Below are positions 23,647-30,760 of a DNA stretch of 30,760 nt, piece by piece. The DNA comes from Candidatus Delongbacteria bacterium (lineage in GTDB: Bacteria; Delongbacteria; UBA4055), in assembly GCA_016938535.1 (NCBI GenBank), contig JAFGUL010000030.1:1-30760 (forward strand). Direction: 5' to 3'. Each line of letters opens with the position of its first letter. The stretch's first letter is position 1. The translations under genes and the position numbers were made by a program. Below the pieces are notes generated by a model. The model was not told where the DNA came from and made no database searches. It saw only the letters and a program-made list of their open reading frames with translations.

Positions 23647-25011
23647 TCATTTGTCGCTGCCGAGAAGTTTTTCGAATTCTTCCTCGGTAAGAGAAGTGTT
23701 CTTGTCGAATTTCGGTTTATTGTTCTTTTCTTTTATTATTTCTATGATCTTATCTGTAGCACCGCTTCTTTCATTTACAAATTCAAGGCTGAGTTCTGAA
23801 ATTTTCGCATAAAGTGCTTTATCTGACCACAGGCTGTCTATAACATTGTAAAGCTCATTTTCGTTATTGAAGATTATTCCGCAGTTCAGATTATTCATTT
23901 CCTGAGCTTCGGGGGATTTGTCAAGGTGGGGACCGAATACCACGGGAAGGCCGTAAGCTGCCGGTTCAAGAACCGAATGAATTCCGTTCCTTGAAAAACC
24001 GCCTCCGACATAAGCTATGCTCCCGTATTTGTATATTCTTGACAGCAGACCTACTTTATCAATGATGATAACATCATACTCGTTAAGTTTCTCTTTTCCT
24101 GTCATCTCTGTAAAGACAATGGTTTTGAACTCTTTTTCCTGGCATAAACTTTCAAGCTTGTAAATATGATCAACACCAACCTCGTGAGGTACGATCACGA
24201 GAAAAGCTTCCCCGAATTTCTTTTTAACTTTGACCCATGCTTTCAGTATATTACGCTCGCCGGCAGGCCAAGAACTTCCTGCGATGAAAACATTTTCTAT
24301 TTCATTGAGTTTTTCGAGCTGAGTAATTCCCGTGTTCGATACTGATTCGTAAATTACCGCATCGAATCTTGTATCTCCGGTAACCCTGATCCTTTCAGGA
24401 TATGGAAAGATCTTTAGAAATCTCTGTCTGTGTTTTTCATTGAGCGTCAGTATCCCGGTAATGTTTGTGAATATTGATCTGTAAAAGTATTTAGCGTACC
24501 AGTTATCCATTTTGGTGTCGTCTGCAAAGAGAGCATTGATCAAATACACAGGAACATCTCTTTTTTTTAGCTCCCATATAAAATTCGGCCAGATGTCATG
24601 CTTAGATATAAGAACTATATCAGGATTGATGGTGTTTATGAATTTTTTTGTAACAAAGTAAAAATCGAATGGAGTGTAAGTTATAATGCTGAAAGGAGAA
24701 TCTTCCTTATCGATGTTTTCATAGGCAGAAGGGGAAAAAAGCGAAAGAACAAGATTATATTCTTCATCCTGATTTCCCGTCAGGTTTTTAACTATGGGCA
24801 GTATCTGTTTGTACTCTCCCATTGATGAGCAGTGGAAAAGTACTGTTGTTTTGTAAGGGTTTAGATTTAAGCGTTTCTCAACGAGTTTACTGATCACGGT
24901 CGAGCGGACATTAATTGACTTCCGAAGTTTTTTGTTGAACAGTGCAATAACTGAAACTGAAATATATATCAGCGGGGTTATTAGTGAATTATATACTATT
25001 TTTATAAACAA
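23647..25011 (-). CDS. waaA: 3-deoxy-D-manno-octulosonic acid (Kdo) transferase WaaA
   Basis: A 454-residue GT30-type glycosyltransferase that adds Kdo from CMP-Kdo to lipid A precursors at the inner face of the cytoplasmic membrane. An N-terminal hydrophobic anchor (about 10-25) is followed by the GT30 N-domain with F-H-C-S-S-M-G-E-Y, a version of the usual A-S-x-G-E motif whose Glu is catalytic. Other markers are V-L-I-S-K-H-D-I-W-P-N-F, R-V-T-G-D-T-R-F-D-A, and the C-terminal G-G-G-F-S-R-N-G-I-H-S-V-L-E-P-A-A-Y-G. The start is TTG at 25011, with AAGGAG six bases before it. This enzyme shows that the organism makes Kdo-containing lipopolysaccharide. Its C-terminal tail (T-S-L-T-E-E-E-F-E-K-L-L) is a short extension. 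Confidence 0.92.
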   Translation of the reverse strand: MFIKIVYNSLITPLIYISVSVIALFNKKLRKSINVRSTVISKLVEKRLNLNPYKTTVLFHCSSMGEYKQILPIVKNLTGNQDEEYNLVLSLFSPSAYENIDKEDSPFSIITYTPFDFYFVTKKFINTINPDIVLISKHDIWPNFIWELKKRDVPVYLINALFADDTKMDNWYAKYFYRSIFTNITGILTLNEKHRQRFLKIFPYPERIRVTGDTRFDAVIYESVSNTGITQLEKLNEIENVFIAGSSWPAGERNILKAWVKVKKKFGEAFLVIVPHEVGVDHIYKLESLCQEKEFKTIVFTEMTGKEKLNEYDVIIIDKVGLLSRIYKYGSIAYVGGGFSRNGIHSVLEPAAYGLPVVFGPHLDKSPEAQEMNNLNCGIIFNNENELYNVIDSLWSDKALYAKISELSLEFVNERSGATDKIIEIIKEKNNKPKFDKNTSLTEEEFEKLLGSDK

Positions 25012-25058
25012 AAAAGCTCCTTTTTTACATGAACAGGCACTTCATCTGTTATCTATTG

Positions 25059-25088
25059 AAAATAAACAATTTTATACCGGATTTTCAA
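25059..25088 (-). promoter_or_regulatory. Possible waaA promoter
   Basis: On the minus strand TTGAAA (25088-25083) and TATTTT (25064-25059) are 18 bases apart, with AAGGAG and the TTG start of waaA about 45 bases downstream. The match to the TTG/TAnnTT pattern is moderate in a very AT-rich region, so this could be chance. Confidence 0.35.
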
Positions 25089-25113
25089 GCTAAATTTCAT
25101 AAACTTTTTTTTG

Positions 25114-25142
25114 TTGCGTGAAAAAATAAATATGGGTATATT
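25114..25142 (+). promoter_or_regulatory. Predicted promoter of the lipoprotein gene at 25185
   Basis: TTGCGT at 25114-25119 and TATATT at 25137-25142 are separated by exactly 17 bases. The transcript would start near 25149, giving a leader of about 35 bases that carries the strong Shine-Dalgarno AGGGAGGA at 25173-25180. Confidence 0.6.
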
Positions 25143-25184
25143 AAAGTGCAGGAAAAAAATTAAAATCAATTCAGGGAGGAAAAC

Positions 25185-26360
25185 ATGAAAAAAATTATTT
25201 TGACAATGGTGTTTGCGGCATTACTTGTGCTTACATCATGTTCAGACGAAAAAACGAAATCCGCTACTACGGATTCACAGGCAATTCAAGGCGAGATGAC
25301 TAATTCGATGAACGGGATGTTGTCGTCCCCCGGTGTTACAGCTATGAATAATAACATGGCTGCTCTGTACAATCTTCCTTTCGATCTGCCGGTTAACGGA
25401 CTAAGCAATTCGCTTGACGGCGTAGAATCAGCTGTCAATTCTGAAAATGTGAATCTGCTAAAGAAAGTATTCAAAACTTCGGGTCTGACTTCAAAGCAGG
25501 ACGATCATTTTATCTTTGAAGACTGGCTCGGGACCTACACCTTCAACGGATATATTTACGACGAGTACGGCAATATTACGGATGGTGATTGGACAATAGA
25601 TACAGGGGGTAGTAACATAACTGTCATAATCCCGGCTCAATACACTGTTGATAATCTCGAATTCAGACTTATTTTGGACGGTTACGAGGATCAGTATATC
25701 TCATGGTATGACGAGTACCAGTACTATTACTACGACTATTATCCTACTCTGATCGACATGGAAGTTCTAAGTGCCGGAGATAAGGTGCTTGATCTCTATT
25801 TTACAGGCTCCTGGCAATACCTGGCTGCTGTTGAAGATGTTATGCCTATAGAGCTTCAGGTCACACTGGATATGACACCTTACTCAATGCAGATAACTTT
25901 TACAAACAGTCCTTCAAATGTTATGAATTATGACATGACGCTCAAGGAAAATAATGTAACAAACATGAGCATGGATGCAATGATCACTTTTACAGATGCT
26001 ACTCTTGATGAAGTAAGTGAAGTCGATCTTGGTTACGGATTCGGGGATTACTATATCGACTTCTGGTCTGATGTAATTGAAATGGACACGATGACGGAAT
26101 CGGAACAATACACTCTGGAGCAGCAGGTCGAAATGCTTAACAGCGGGGACTATATCTGGTGTTATGTTTACGAGAATGATGTTCAGATAGGAAGACTGAT
26201 GGCTAAGATAGTCTGGGATGAAGATGAGTGGAATGAAGAAGATCAGGATTATACCGGTGCTTATGTAATAGTACCGTACCTTCTTTTCAATGACGGAAGC
26301 ATAATGGATGAGCAGACTCTTGCAGCTTTGTTCGCCGGCTTTGAAGATGAAGTGAAATAG
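25185..26360 (+). CDS. Putative lipoprotein, Asp/Tyr-rich, function unknown
   Basis: Not recognised as a known family. The 391-residue protein has a lipoprotein signal ending in L-T-S-C, with Cys19 lipidated, followed by a Ser/Asn/Met-rich linker to about residue 75. The body is acidic and aromatic: many Asp, Tyr, Trp and Thr residues in an alternating beta-like pattern, including a run Y-Q-Y-Y-Y-Y-D-Y-Y near residue 185, and few basic residues. This composition suggests a beta-rich extracytoplasmic domain, possibly binding cations or polysaccharide; that is inference. The promoter and the near-ideal Shine-Dalgarno (AGGGAGGA, four bases before the ATG) are the strongest expression signals in the window, and a clear terminator follows. 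It is therefore a single-gene unit and may be abundant. Confidence 0.72.
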   Translation: MKKIILTMVFAALLVLTSCSDEKTKSATTDSQAIQGEMTNSMNGMLSSPGVTAMNNNMAALYNLPFDLPVNGLSNSLDGVESAVNSENVNLLKKVFKTSGLTSKQDDHFIFEDWLGTYTFNGYIYDEYGNITDGDWTIDTGGSNITVIIPAQYTVDNLEFRLILDGYEDQYISWYDEYQYYYYDYYPTLIDMEVLSAGDKVLDLYFTGSWQYLAAVEDVMPIELQVTLDMTPYSMQITFTNSPSNVMNYDMTLKENNVTNMSMDAMITFTDATLDEVSEVDLGYGFGDYYIDFWSDVIEMDTMTESEQYTLEQQVEMLNSGDYIWCYVYENDVQIGRLMAKIVWDEDEWNEEDQDYTGAYVIVPYLLFNDGSIMDEQTLAALFAGFEDEVK

Positions 26361-26379
26361 AACTTTATGAAATACTGAT

Positions 26380-26407
26380 AAAAAAGCTGTCATTCGGCAG
26401 CTTTTTT
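26380..26407 (+). terminator. Rho-independent terminator after the lipoprotein gene
   Basis: GCTGTC and GGCAGC form a six-pair stem (with one G-T pair) around ATTC, flanked by A6 before and T6 after, at 20 bases past the stop codon. The symmetric A/T runs allow function in either direction, but only the plus-strand gene ends here. Confidence 0.85.
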
Positions 26408-26438
26408 ATTTAGATTTAAGTGTTAAAACGGAGATGGA

Positions 26439-28139
26439 ATGCTTAAAGGATTTATACCTGCAACAAAAAAAGAAGTCGAAGACCTCAAATGGAAAAAACC
26501 GGATGTTATTATAGTTACGGGAGACGCATATATTGATCATCCGTATTTCCAGGTTGCTTCAGCGGGAAGATTTCTTAATTCAAAAGGTTTCAGAACGGCG
26601 ATTCTTGATATGCCTGATGTTGATAGCAATGAAGATTGGAAAAGATATCCTGAACCAAAGTACTTCTTTCTCGTAATTACAGGAAAAGAAGATTCAATGG
26701 CAATGAATTATACAGCCTTTAAGAAGTTTAGAAGTACAGATCCCTATGTCCCGGGAGGGAAGAGGACCGTAAGGCCGGACAGAGCGGCAATAAAATACTG
26801 CAACAAGCTAAAAGAGCTTTACAAAACCACTCCGATAATTCTTGCCGGAGCTGAAGCGGCAGGCAGAATGCTGAGTCATTACGATTACTGGTCGGACAAA
26901 TTACGCAAACCGGTTCTTTTTGACACCAAGGCCGATATGCTACTTTACGGAAGTATTGAGCACAACCTTGTAAAGATATGCGACCTGATGAAGGCGGGGA
27001 AGAAGATCAGCGAAATTAAAAAGCTGTCCGGAACGGCATACATAATAAAAGATATTGAAAAAGCGAACAATTATGTTCAGCTGCCGTCTCACGAGAGCCT
27101 GGAAAAGAACCCTTCGCTGCTTACAGAGCACCATCTTGTATTTCACAAGAACCAGAATCCTTATAATTCGTCAATGATAATACAGAGAGCGGTCGGAAGG
27201 TATATGGTCGTAAACAAGCCCGGGCTGCAATTTACTCATGAGGAAACTGACGAGATATTCGGCACAGGGTTTAAGAGAAGGCCTCATCCGAAATACAAAG
27301 AGGAAATACCGATATTCAGATTTATCAAAGATATTGTGATCACCCACAGAGGGTGCCTGAATGACATTTACGATTCTCAGGATATCCTGACGGAAGGCAA
27401 GTTTATATCATCAAGATCGAACGAAGAGATCAGGAAAGAAACGGTAAAGTTCATCAGATCAAGAGATTATAACAAAATGCTCAGAATGTTCGGACTTCCC
27501 TACTTCAATCAGTATATGGTATATCAGGGGAATCAGAAAGTCTGTTCATCATGCGAAAGGTTATCGTGCACAATGCCTACAGTCTGCCCGAATATCAAAA
27601 CGAAAAATGACGAGATACTCAAAATAATGGAGGGATTTGATAAATTCCCGAATGTCAGAAATAATTATTATGCCGGAAAACCGGATGTTAAGCTGCTGCT
27701 GGCCGATAAAAATTTTTATAAGGATTACATCATGAACCGCAATGACGGGAATATTGAGATCTCAACGGGAAGTTTTTACGGGAACACAAGATCGCTTACA
27801 GGATTGGATGAGGGTGAAAGTGCTGTTAAAGATATAAAATTTCTTATCAAGCGTGCAGGTGAATACGGTAAAAATGTAAAATTCATTGCGGATCTCTGGG
27901 CAGGCTATCCGGGTCAGACAGATGAAGAAATCGATTATAATTCGAAAGTGATCTCGGATCTTGAAATTGAGACCGGCAGCATAATTAATTTCATACCGCT
28001 GCCTCTGACTCTGGCCGGCGCTCTCTATTTTACAGGCCTTGACCATGAAACGAATGAAAAGATAAATATCGAGTATAAGCTGAGCGTTATGAAGAAATAT
28101 AATGACTGGTACAAAAAGAAGAAGAATCCTAAAAAATAG
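26439..28139 (+). CDS. YgiQ-family protein lacking the radical-SAM cysteine triad
   Basis: A 566-residue protein co-linear with the YgiQ family of radical SAM proteins. The N-terminal domain has P-A-T-K-K-E-V and I-I-V-T-G-D-A-Y-I-D-H-P, then R-P-D-R-A-A-I, L-A-G-A-E-A-A-G-R-M and H-Y-D-Y-W-S-D-K. In the family the next block is H-R-G-C-x-x-x-C-x-x-C, about 18 residues before an S-R-S motif. Here it reads H-R-G-C-L-N-D-I-Y-D-S with S-R-S at the usual spacing: Cys306 is kept but the other two cluster cysteines are Ile310 and Ser313. A second cysteine set (Cys369, 372, 377, 383) is kept. The C-terminal Y-F-T-G-L-D region also matches. GGAG lies five bases before the ATG. Most likely a non-canonical or non-catalytic YgiQ homologue; the family's own function is unknown. 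Confidence 0.85.
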   Translation: MLKGFIPATKKEVEDLKWKKPDVIIVTGDAYIDHPYFQVASAGRFLNSKGFRTAILDMPDVDSNEDWKRYPEPKYFFLVITGKEDSMAMNYTAFKKFRSTDPYVPGGKRTVRPDRAAIKYCNKLKELYKTTPIILAGAEAAGRMLSHYDYWSDKLRKPVLFDTKADMLLYGSIEHNLVKICDLMKAGKKISEIKKLSGTAYIIKDIEKANNYVQLPSHESLEKNPSLLTEHHLVFHKNQNPYNSSMIIQRAVGRYMVVNKPGLQFTHEETDEIFGTGFKRRPHPKYKEEIPIFRFIKDIVITHRGCLNDIYDSQDILTEGKFISSRSNEEIRKETVKFIRSRDYNKMLRMFGLPYFNQYMVYQGNQKVCSSCERLSCTMPTVCPNIKTKNDEILKIMEGFDKFPNVRNNYYAGKPDVKLLLADKNFYKDYIMNRNDGNIEISTGSFYGNTRSLTGLDEGESAVKDIKFLIKRAGEYGKNVKFIADLWAGYPGQTDEEIDYNSKVISDLEIETGSIINFIPLPLTLAGALYFTGLDHETNEKINIEYKLSVMKKYNDWYKKKKNPKK

Positions 28140-28141
28140 AA

Positions 28142-28165
28142 AAGAGCCGGTAAAGACCGGCTCTT
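28142..28165 (-). terminator. Terminator downstream of the initiator tRNA
   Basis: AAGAGCCGGT and ACCGGCTCTT form a perfect 10-pair stem around a four-base loop. Read on the minus strand it lies 10 bases past the tRNA 3' end and is followed by TTTTCTATTTTTT, a good U-tract. On the plus strand the following bases are not T-rich, so it mainly serves the tRNA, though it also lies just 3' of the YgiQ-like gene. Confidence 0.8.
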
Positions 28166-28174
28166 CAGCTTTAG

Positions 28175-28248
<74 letters not shown>

Positions 28249-28260
28249 GTAAGGTCTCCA

Positions 28261-28289
28261 AATGTAAGTTTTTTGTGTTGAATTGTCAA
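28261..28289 (-). promoter_or_regulatory. Strong promoter for the initiator tRNA
   Basis: On the minus strand TTGACA (28289-28284) and TACATT (28266-28261) are 17 bases apart, and the -10 extends to TACATTTG, an exact match to the Bacteroidetes TAnnTTTG form. The expected start lies about 5-8 bases upstream of the mature tRNA 5' end. Confidence 0.8.
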
Positions 28290-28306
28290 GATAAATTTTG
28301 TAATTT
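28278..28306 (+). promoter_or_regulatory. Predicted promoter for the glycosyltransferase gene, overlapping the tRNA promoter
   Basis: TTGAAT at 28278-28283 and TAATTT at 28301-28306 are 17 bases apart and the -10 continues TAATTTTA. Its -35 directly abuts the -35 of the divergent tRNA promoter (28284-28289), so polymerase binding at the two would compete. Confidence 0.5.
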
Positions 28307-28333
28307 TAAGGTTTAATTTCCGGAGAAAAGTTT

Positions 28334-29401
28334 TTGGAAAAAAGAAGGAAAATATTATATGCGGTTCTGAACTGGGGTATCGGTCACGCGACTCGCTCTC
28401 TTCCGATAATAAGAGAGCTTATAAAAGATCATGATGTTACCGTACTCTCAACAGGAAGATCGCTTAGCCTTCTTAAGTCAGAGCTGCCGCATCTTGAATT
28501 TATTGATCATCCTGATTATTCCGTAAAATACACAAAAAGAGGGGGAGCTCTCCTTTTTTCGCTTTTCTTTCAGCTTCCGGGAATTCTTTTGAGGCTGAGA
28601 TCAGAGCAAAGATTTACTGAGGAACTGATAAAAAACCGCAAATACGATCGGATAATATCAGATAACCGCTATGGGATATATTCAAGATCAGTACCTTCAT
28701 ATTTCATTACGCATCAGATCAGGTTCAAACTTCCGGGTGGATTAAAATATTTTGAACCCTTATCGGAGTGGTTCAACAGATCGTATTTCAGAAATTACAG
28801 GAAAATATTTATTCCGGACGAGAAAGGTGAAGTAAATCTTTCAGGAAGCCTTTCCCACGGTTTAGAATTCATTAATAACCCTAAGATAACCTATGCCGGG
28901 ATCCTTGCCGATCTTAAAGGTAACGAGCCTGAGATTTATTCTGACTACCTGTTTATCATTTCGGGTCCCGAGCCGCAGAGAACAATTTTTGAAAAGAAGA
29001 TCATTGAACAGTCAGATAAGCTTGAAGGTAAGAAGATCATAGTTAGAGGTGTGACTGAATCTGATGAAATGTATTCAGCTGGTTCTACCGTGATTTATTC
29101 GAGTGTAAAAAGGGAAAAACTGACAGCAATGATAAAAGGTGCGGAGACAGTAATATCAAGACCGGGTTATTCGACGGTCATGGAACTTGTCAGCTACGGC
29201 AAGAAAGCTCTTTTTATACCCACTCCCGGACAGACCGAGCAGGAATATCTGGCCCGTTATTACAAAAATAAAAGTTATTTCAGCTATGTTTCTCAGGAGG
29301 AAATGGAACTTGAGAGGGATGTTATCGATTTAAATGATAAGAATATTCCCTGTTTGGTTCCCAATAAAATTTCCGGTATAATAAATGAAATCGTGTCATA
29401 A
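28334..29401 (+). CDS. MurG/UGT-like glycosyltransferase (GT-B fold)
   Basis: A 355-residue protein. The N-terminal half opens I-L-Y-A-V-L-N-W-G-I-G-H-A-T-R-S-L-P-I, the G-x-G-H-x-x-R type element typical of GT28/UGT-like enzymes that act on lipid-linked or diacylglycerol acceptors. The C-terminal half has L-F-I-I-S-G-P-E-P-Q, then V-I-S-R-P-G-Y-S-T-V-M-E-L and F-I-P-T-P-G-Q-T-E-Q-E-Y-L-A, which match the nucleotide-sugar-binding region of that fold. A hydrophobic patch near residues 73-85 (L-L-F-S-L-F-F-Q-L-P-G) suggests membrane association. The start is TTG at 28334 with CCGGAG upstream. It overlaps the Omp85-like gene by 17 bases. Sugar and acceptor cannot be read from the sequence; it is not MurG itself, since the N-terminal MurG motif is different. 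Confidence 0.8.
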   Translation: MEKRRKILYAVLNWGIGHATRSLPIIRELIKDHDVTVLSTGRSLSLLKSELPHLEFIDHPDYSVKYTKRGGALLFSLFFQLPGILLRLRSEQRFTEELIKNRKYDRIISDNRYGIYSRSVPSYFITHQIRFKLPGGLKYFEPLSEWFNRSYFRNYRKIFIPDEKGEVNLSGSLSHGLEFINNPKITYAGILADLKGNEPEIYSDYLFIISGPEPQRTIFEKKIIEQSDKLEGKKIIVRGVTESDEMYSAGSTVIYSSVKREKLTAMIKGAETVISRPGYSTVMELVSYGKKALFIPTPGQTEQEYLARYYKNKSYFSYVSQEEMELERDVIDLNDKNIPCLVPNKISGIINEIVS

Positions 29402-30760
29402 AATAATATTGTTTCTCTTTTTTTACTCAGTTCAATTATATTCTGACTGTAATGTTGATCTAAAAATTTCCGGCAGTCCTTATTTTACTGAAAAAATAAT
29501 TTCAGAAGCAGTTCTTACAGAAGAATGTGCAACTGTGACTGAAGTTCTCGACGGGATCCTTGATTTTTATGTAGGGAGATCGTTTCCGTTCGCTAAAGTG
29601 ACTGTGGACAGCGTCTTGCGGGATGAATATAAGAATATCCTTCACCTGAACATCAATTCAGGTGATTATGTTATAGTAAACAACATCGGTTTTATGGGTG
29701 CGGAAGCCACAAAGGAAGAAGTTCTGCTGAGGCAATCGAGAATGACAAAAGGCAAAAGGTTTGACGAAAAGTCAGTTGAACAGGGTGTGCAATGGCTTTA
29801 CAAAAGTGGTCTGTTCAGAAAAAAACCGGAATGGGATATTTTTAGAGAAGGGGCCGGTTACAGCATAAATTACGCACTGACTGAGAAGAAATATAACGAG
29901 ATCATGCTTATGGGGGGATATTCGTCCGACGATAATAATGATGATTTTTCAGTAACTGCAGAGATAAAACTTAGCAATGTTTTTGGTACAATGCGGAAAG
30001 CTTCATTGATCTGGGACAGATCGTCGGATATTTATGAGAATCTGAGTCTGGATTATTTTGAACCTTTCTTTTTTATTTCAAATATATCTTCAAGGCTTAA
30101 ATATTCCCAGAAATATAAAAAAAATCTATCACTCACAAGGTCATATTCTGCAATGCAGTCATACGGTTTCGATCCTTCATCTTCACTGAACTACGGATTT
30201 TCAGGTCAGACAGTTTATCCGGATTCCATATACACGGGAAGCAGTAAAAGAATCATTTCGAACAAATATTCAGCAGGTCTGAAATACTCTACGATCTACG
30301 ACAGGCAGACAATACCTCAGGATACAGGATTCGAAATAGAAGTAATGTTATCGTCAGTCGAGATTGACATTAAAGATTCGCTCGGCATCAGCGGTGCAGA
30401 AATTTTTGCAGGCACTGACTATCTGTTCTCTCCTTACAACCAAATTTTTACAAATATTTCGGGACAATATAACCAGATAATATTTAATGATGAAATACCT
30501 GATTTCAACAGGATATACTTTGGTGGCGCAGCGTCGTTGAGGGGATACAGAGAAGATTTCTTCCAGAGCGATATTTTGATTAAAGGATCACTTGATGTCT
30601 TTTTTGTAACGGCGAAAAAGGATCTCGCATTCAGGATCTTCTACGATGCAGGTTACTATAATCCCGGAAGGCAGAATGCAGCAAAGCTCAAGGATCTATA
30701 TTTCCTTTCAGGAACAGGTGGGGGTATCGTTTTCGAGGGTAATTCAGGCTATATAGAACT
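29385..30760 (+). CDS. Omp85/BamA-TamA family outer-membrane protein, 3' end cut by window edge
   Basis: The frame opens at the ATG at 29385 and has no stop before the right edge, so 458 residues are visible. A signal peptide (about 1-20, I-I-L-F-L-F-F-Y-S-V) is followed by POTRA-like regions. The last POTRA shows I-G-F-M-G-A-E-A-T-K-E-E-V-L-L-R-Q and W-L-Y-K-S-G-L-F-R-K. From about residue 165 come alternating beta strands of an outer-membrane barrel. The family hallmark F-G-G-A-A-S-L-R-G-Y is at about 379-388, where L-R-G-Y is the conserved loop-6 motif with Arg386. The short N-terminal part (one or two POTRAs rather than five) fits TamA-like or other Omp85 members better than BamA. Known roles are insertion or export of outer-membrane or surface molecules. 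The gene is translationally linked to the glycosyltransferase before it. Confidence 0.87.
   Translation, partial: MKSCHKIILFLFFYSVQLYSDCNVDLKISGSPYFTEKIISEAVLTEECATVTEVLDGILDFYVGRSFPFAKVTVDSVLRDEYKNILHLNINSGDYVIVNNIGFMGAEATKEEVLLRQSRMTKGKRFDEKSVEQGVQWLYKSGLFRKKPEWDIFREGAGYSINYALTEKKYNEIMLMGGYSSDDNNDDFSVTAEIKLSNVFGTMRKASLIWDRSSDIYENLSLDYFEPFFFISNISSRLKYSQKYKKNLSLTRSYSAMQSYGFDPSSSLNYGFSGQTVYPDSIYTGSSKRIISNKYSAGLKYSTIYDRQTIPQDTGFEIEVMLSSVEIDIKDSLGISGAEIFAGTDYLFSPYNQIFTNISGQYNQIIFNDEIPDFNRIYFGGAASLRGYREDFFQSDILIKGSLDVFFVTAKKDLAFRIFYDAGYYNPGRQNAAKLKDLYFLSGTGGGIVFEGNSGYIE

Noticed and set aside
25012..25184. Small RNA or riboswitch in the longest gene-free stretch
   Set aside because: Only AT-rich promoter-like elements and ribosome sites are visible; no stable paired structure was found by eye.
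27330..27430. Frameshift or sequencing error as the cause of the missing YgiQ cysteines
   Set aside because: The residues before and after the motif align without a gap, and the other two frames give no cysteine pattern and hit a stop.

Overview
The window reads as ordinary chromosome of a Gram-negative, outer-membrane bacterium of moderate to low GC. It encodes Kdo transferase, BamD, SurA-type chaperones, an Omp85 barrel and several lipoproteins. A lineage within or near the FCB superphylum (Bacteroidetes relatives or an uncultured sister phylum) is suggested by four things: a Bacteroidetes-style fibronectin-like module, a histidine kinase with an AHQLGTPL-type H-box, promoters of the form TTGAAA/TTGACA-17-TAnnTT(TG), and frequent TTG starts. 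The exact phylum cannot be fixed from sequence reading alone.

Positions 3-8707 (+) form one tightly packed, translationally coupled cluster: three parvulin/SurA-like proteins (the first cut by the window edge), a large propeller/coiled-coil/acidic-tail protein, BamD, NadD and a membrane-anchored coiled-coil protein. The theme is outer-membrane protein folding and assembly. A small secreted fibronectin-like protein follows (8750-9166), apparently with its own promoter very close to its start. Positions 9279-13214 (+) hold ruvB, queA, a zinc-ribbon/membrane-anchor/FGE-like fusion and trmB, ending in a hairpin shared with the convergent neighbour.

Positions 13207-25011 are all on the minus strand. 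In transcription order they are waaA, an orphan sensor kinase, lon, engB, a two-cluster ferredoxin, then (from an internal promoter) glmS, a PBP1/TPR protein, glyS and a DUF2062 membrane protein. Together they mix LPS and hexosamine precursor supply, proteostasis, ribosome assembly and aminoacylation. From 25185 rightwards come a lipoprotein with strong expression signals and its own terminator, a YgiQ-family protein whose radical-SAM cysteines are mostly replaced, an initiator tRNA on the minus strand, a MurG-like glycosyltransferase, and an Omp85/TamA-like outer-membrane protein cut by the right edge.

No insertion sequences, phage genes, CRISPR arrays, toxin-antitoxin pairs or defence islands were seen. 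No gap without a gene exceeds 300 bases; the longest is 25012-25184, which carries divergent promoter signals. The best candidates for new biology are the cysteine-lost YgiQ homologue, the propeller/coiled-coil protein embedded between surA and bamD, and the zinc-ribbon/FGE-like fusion with a lost catalytic cysteine.
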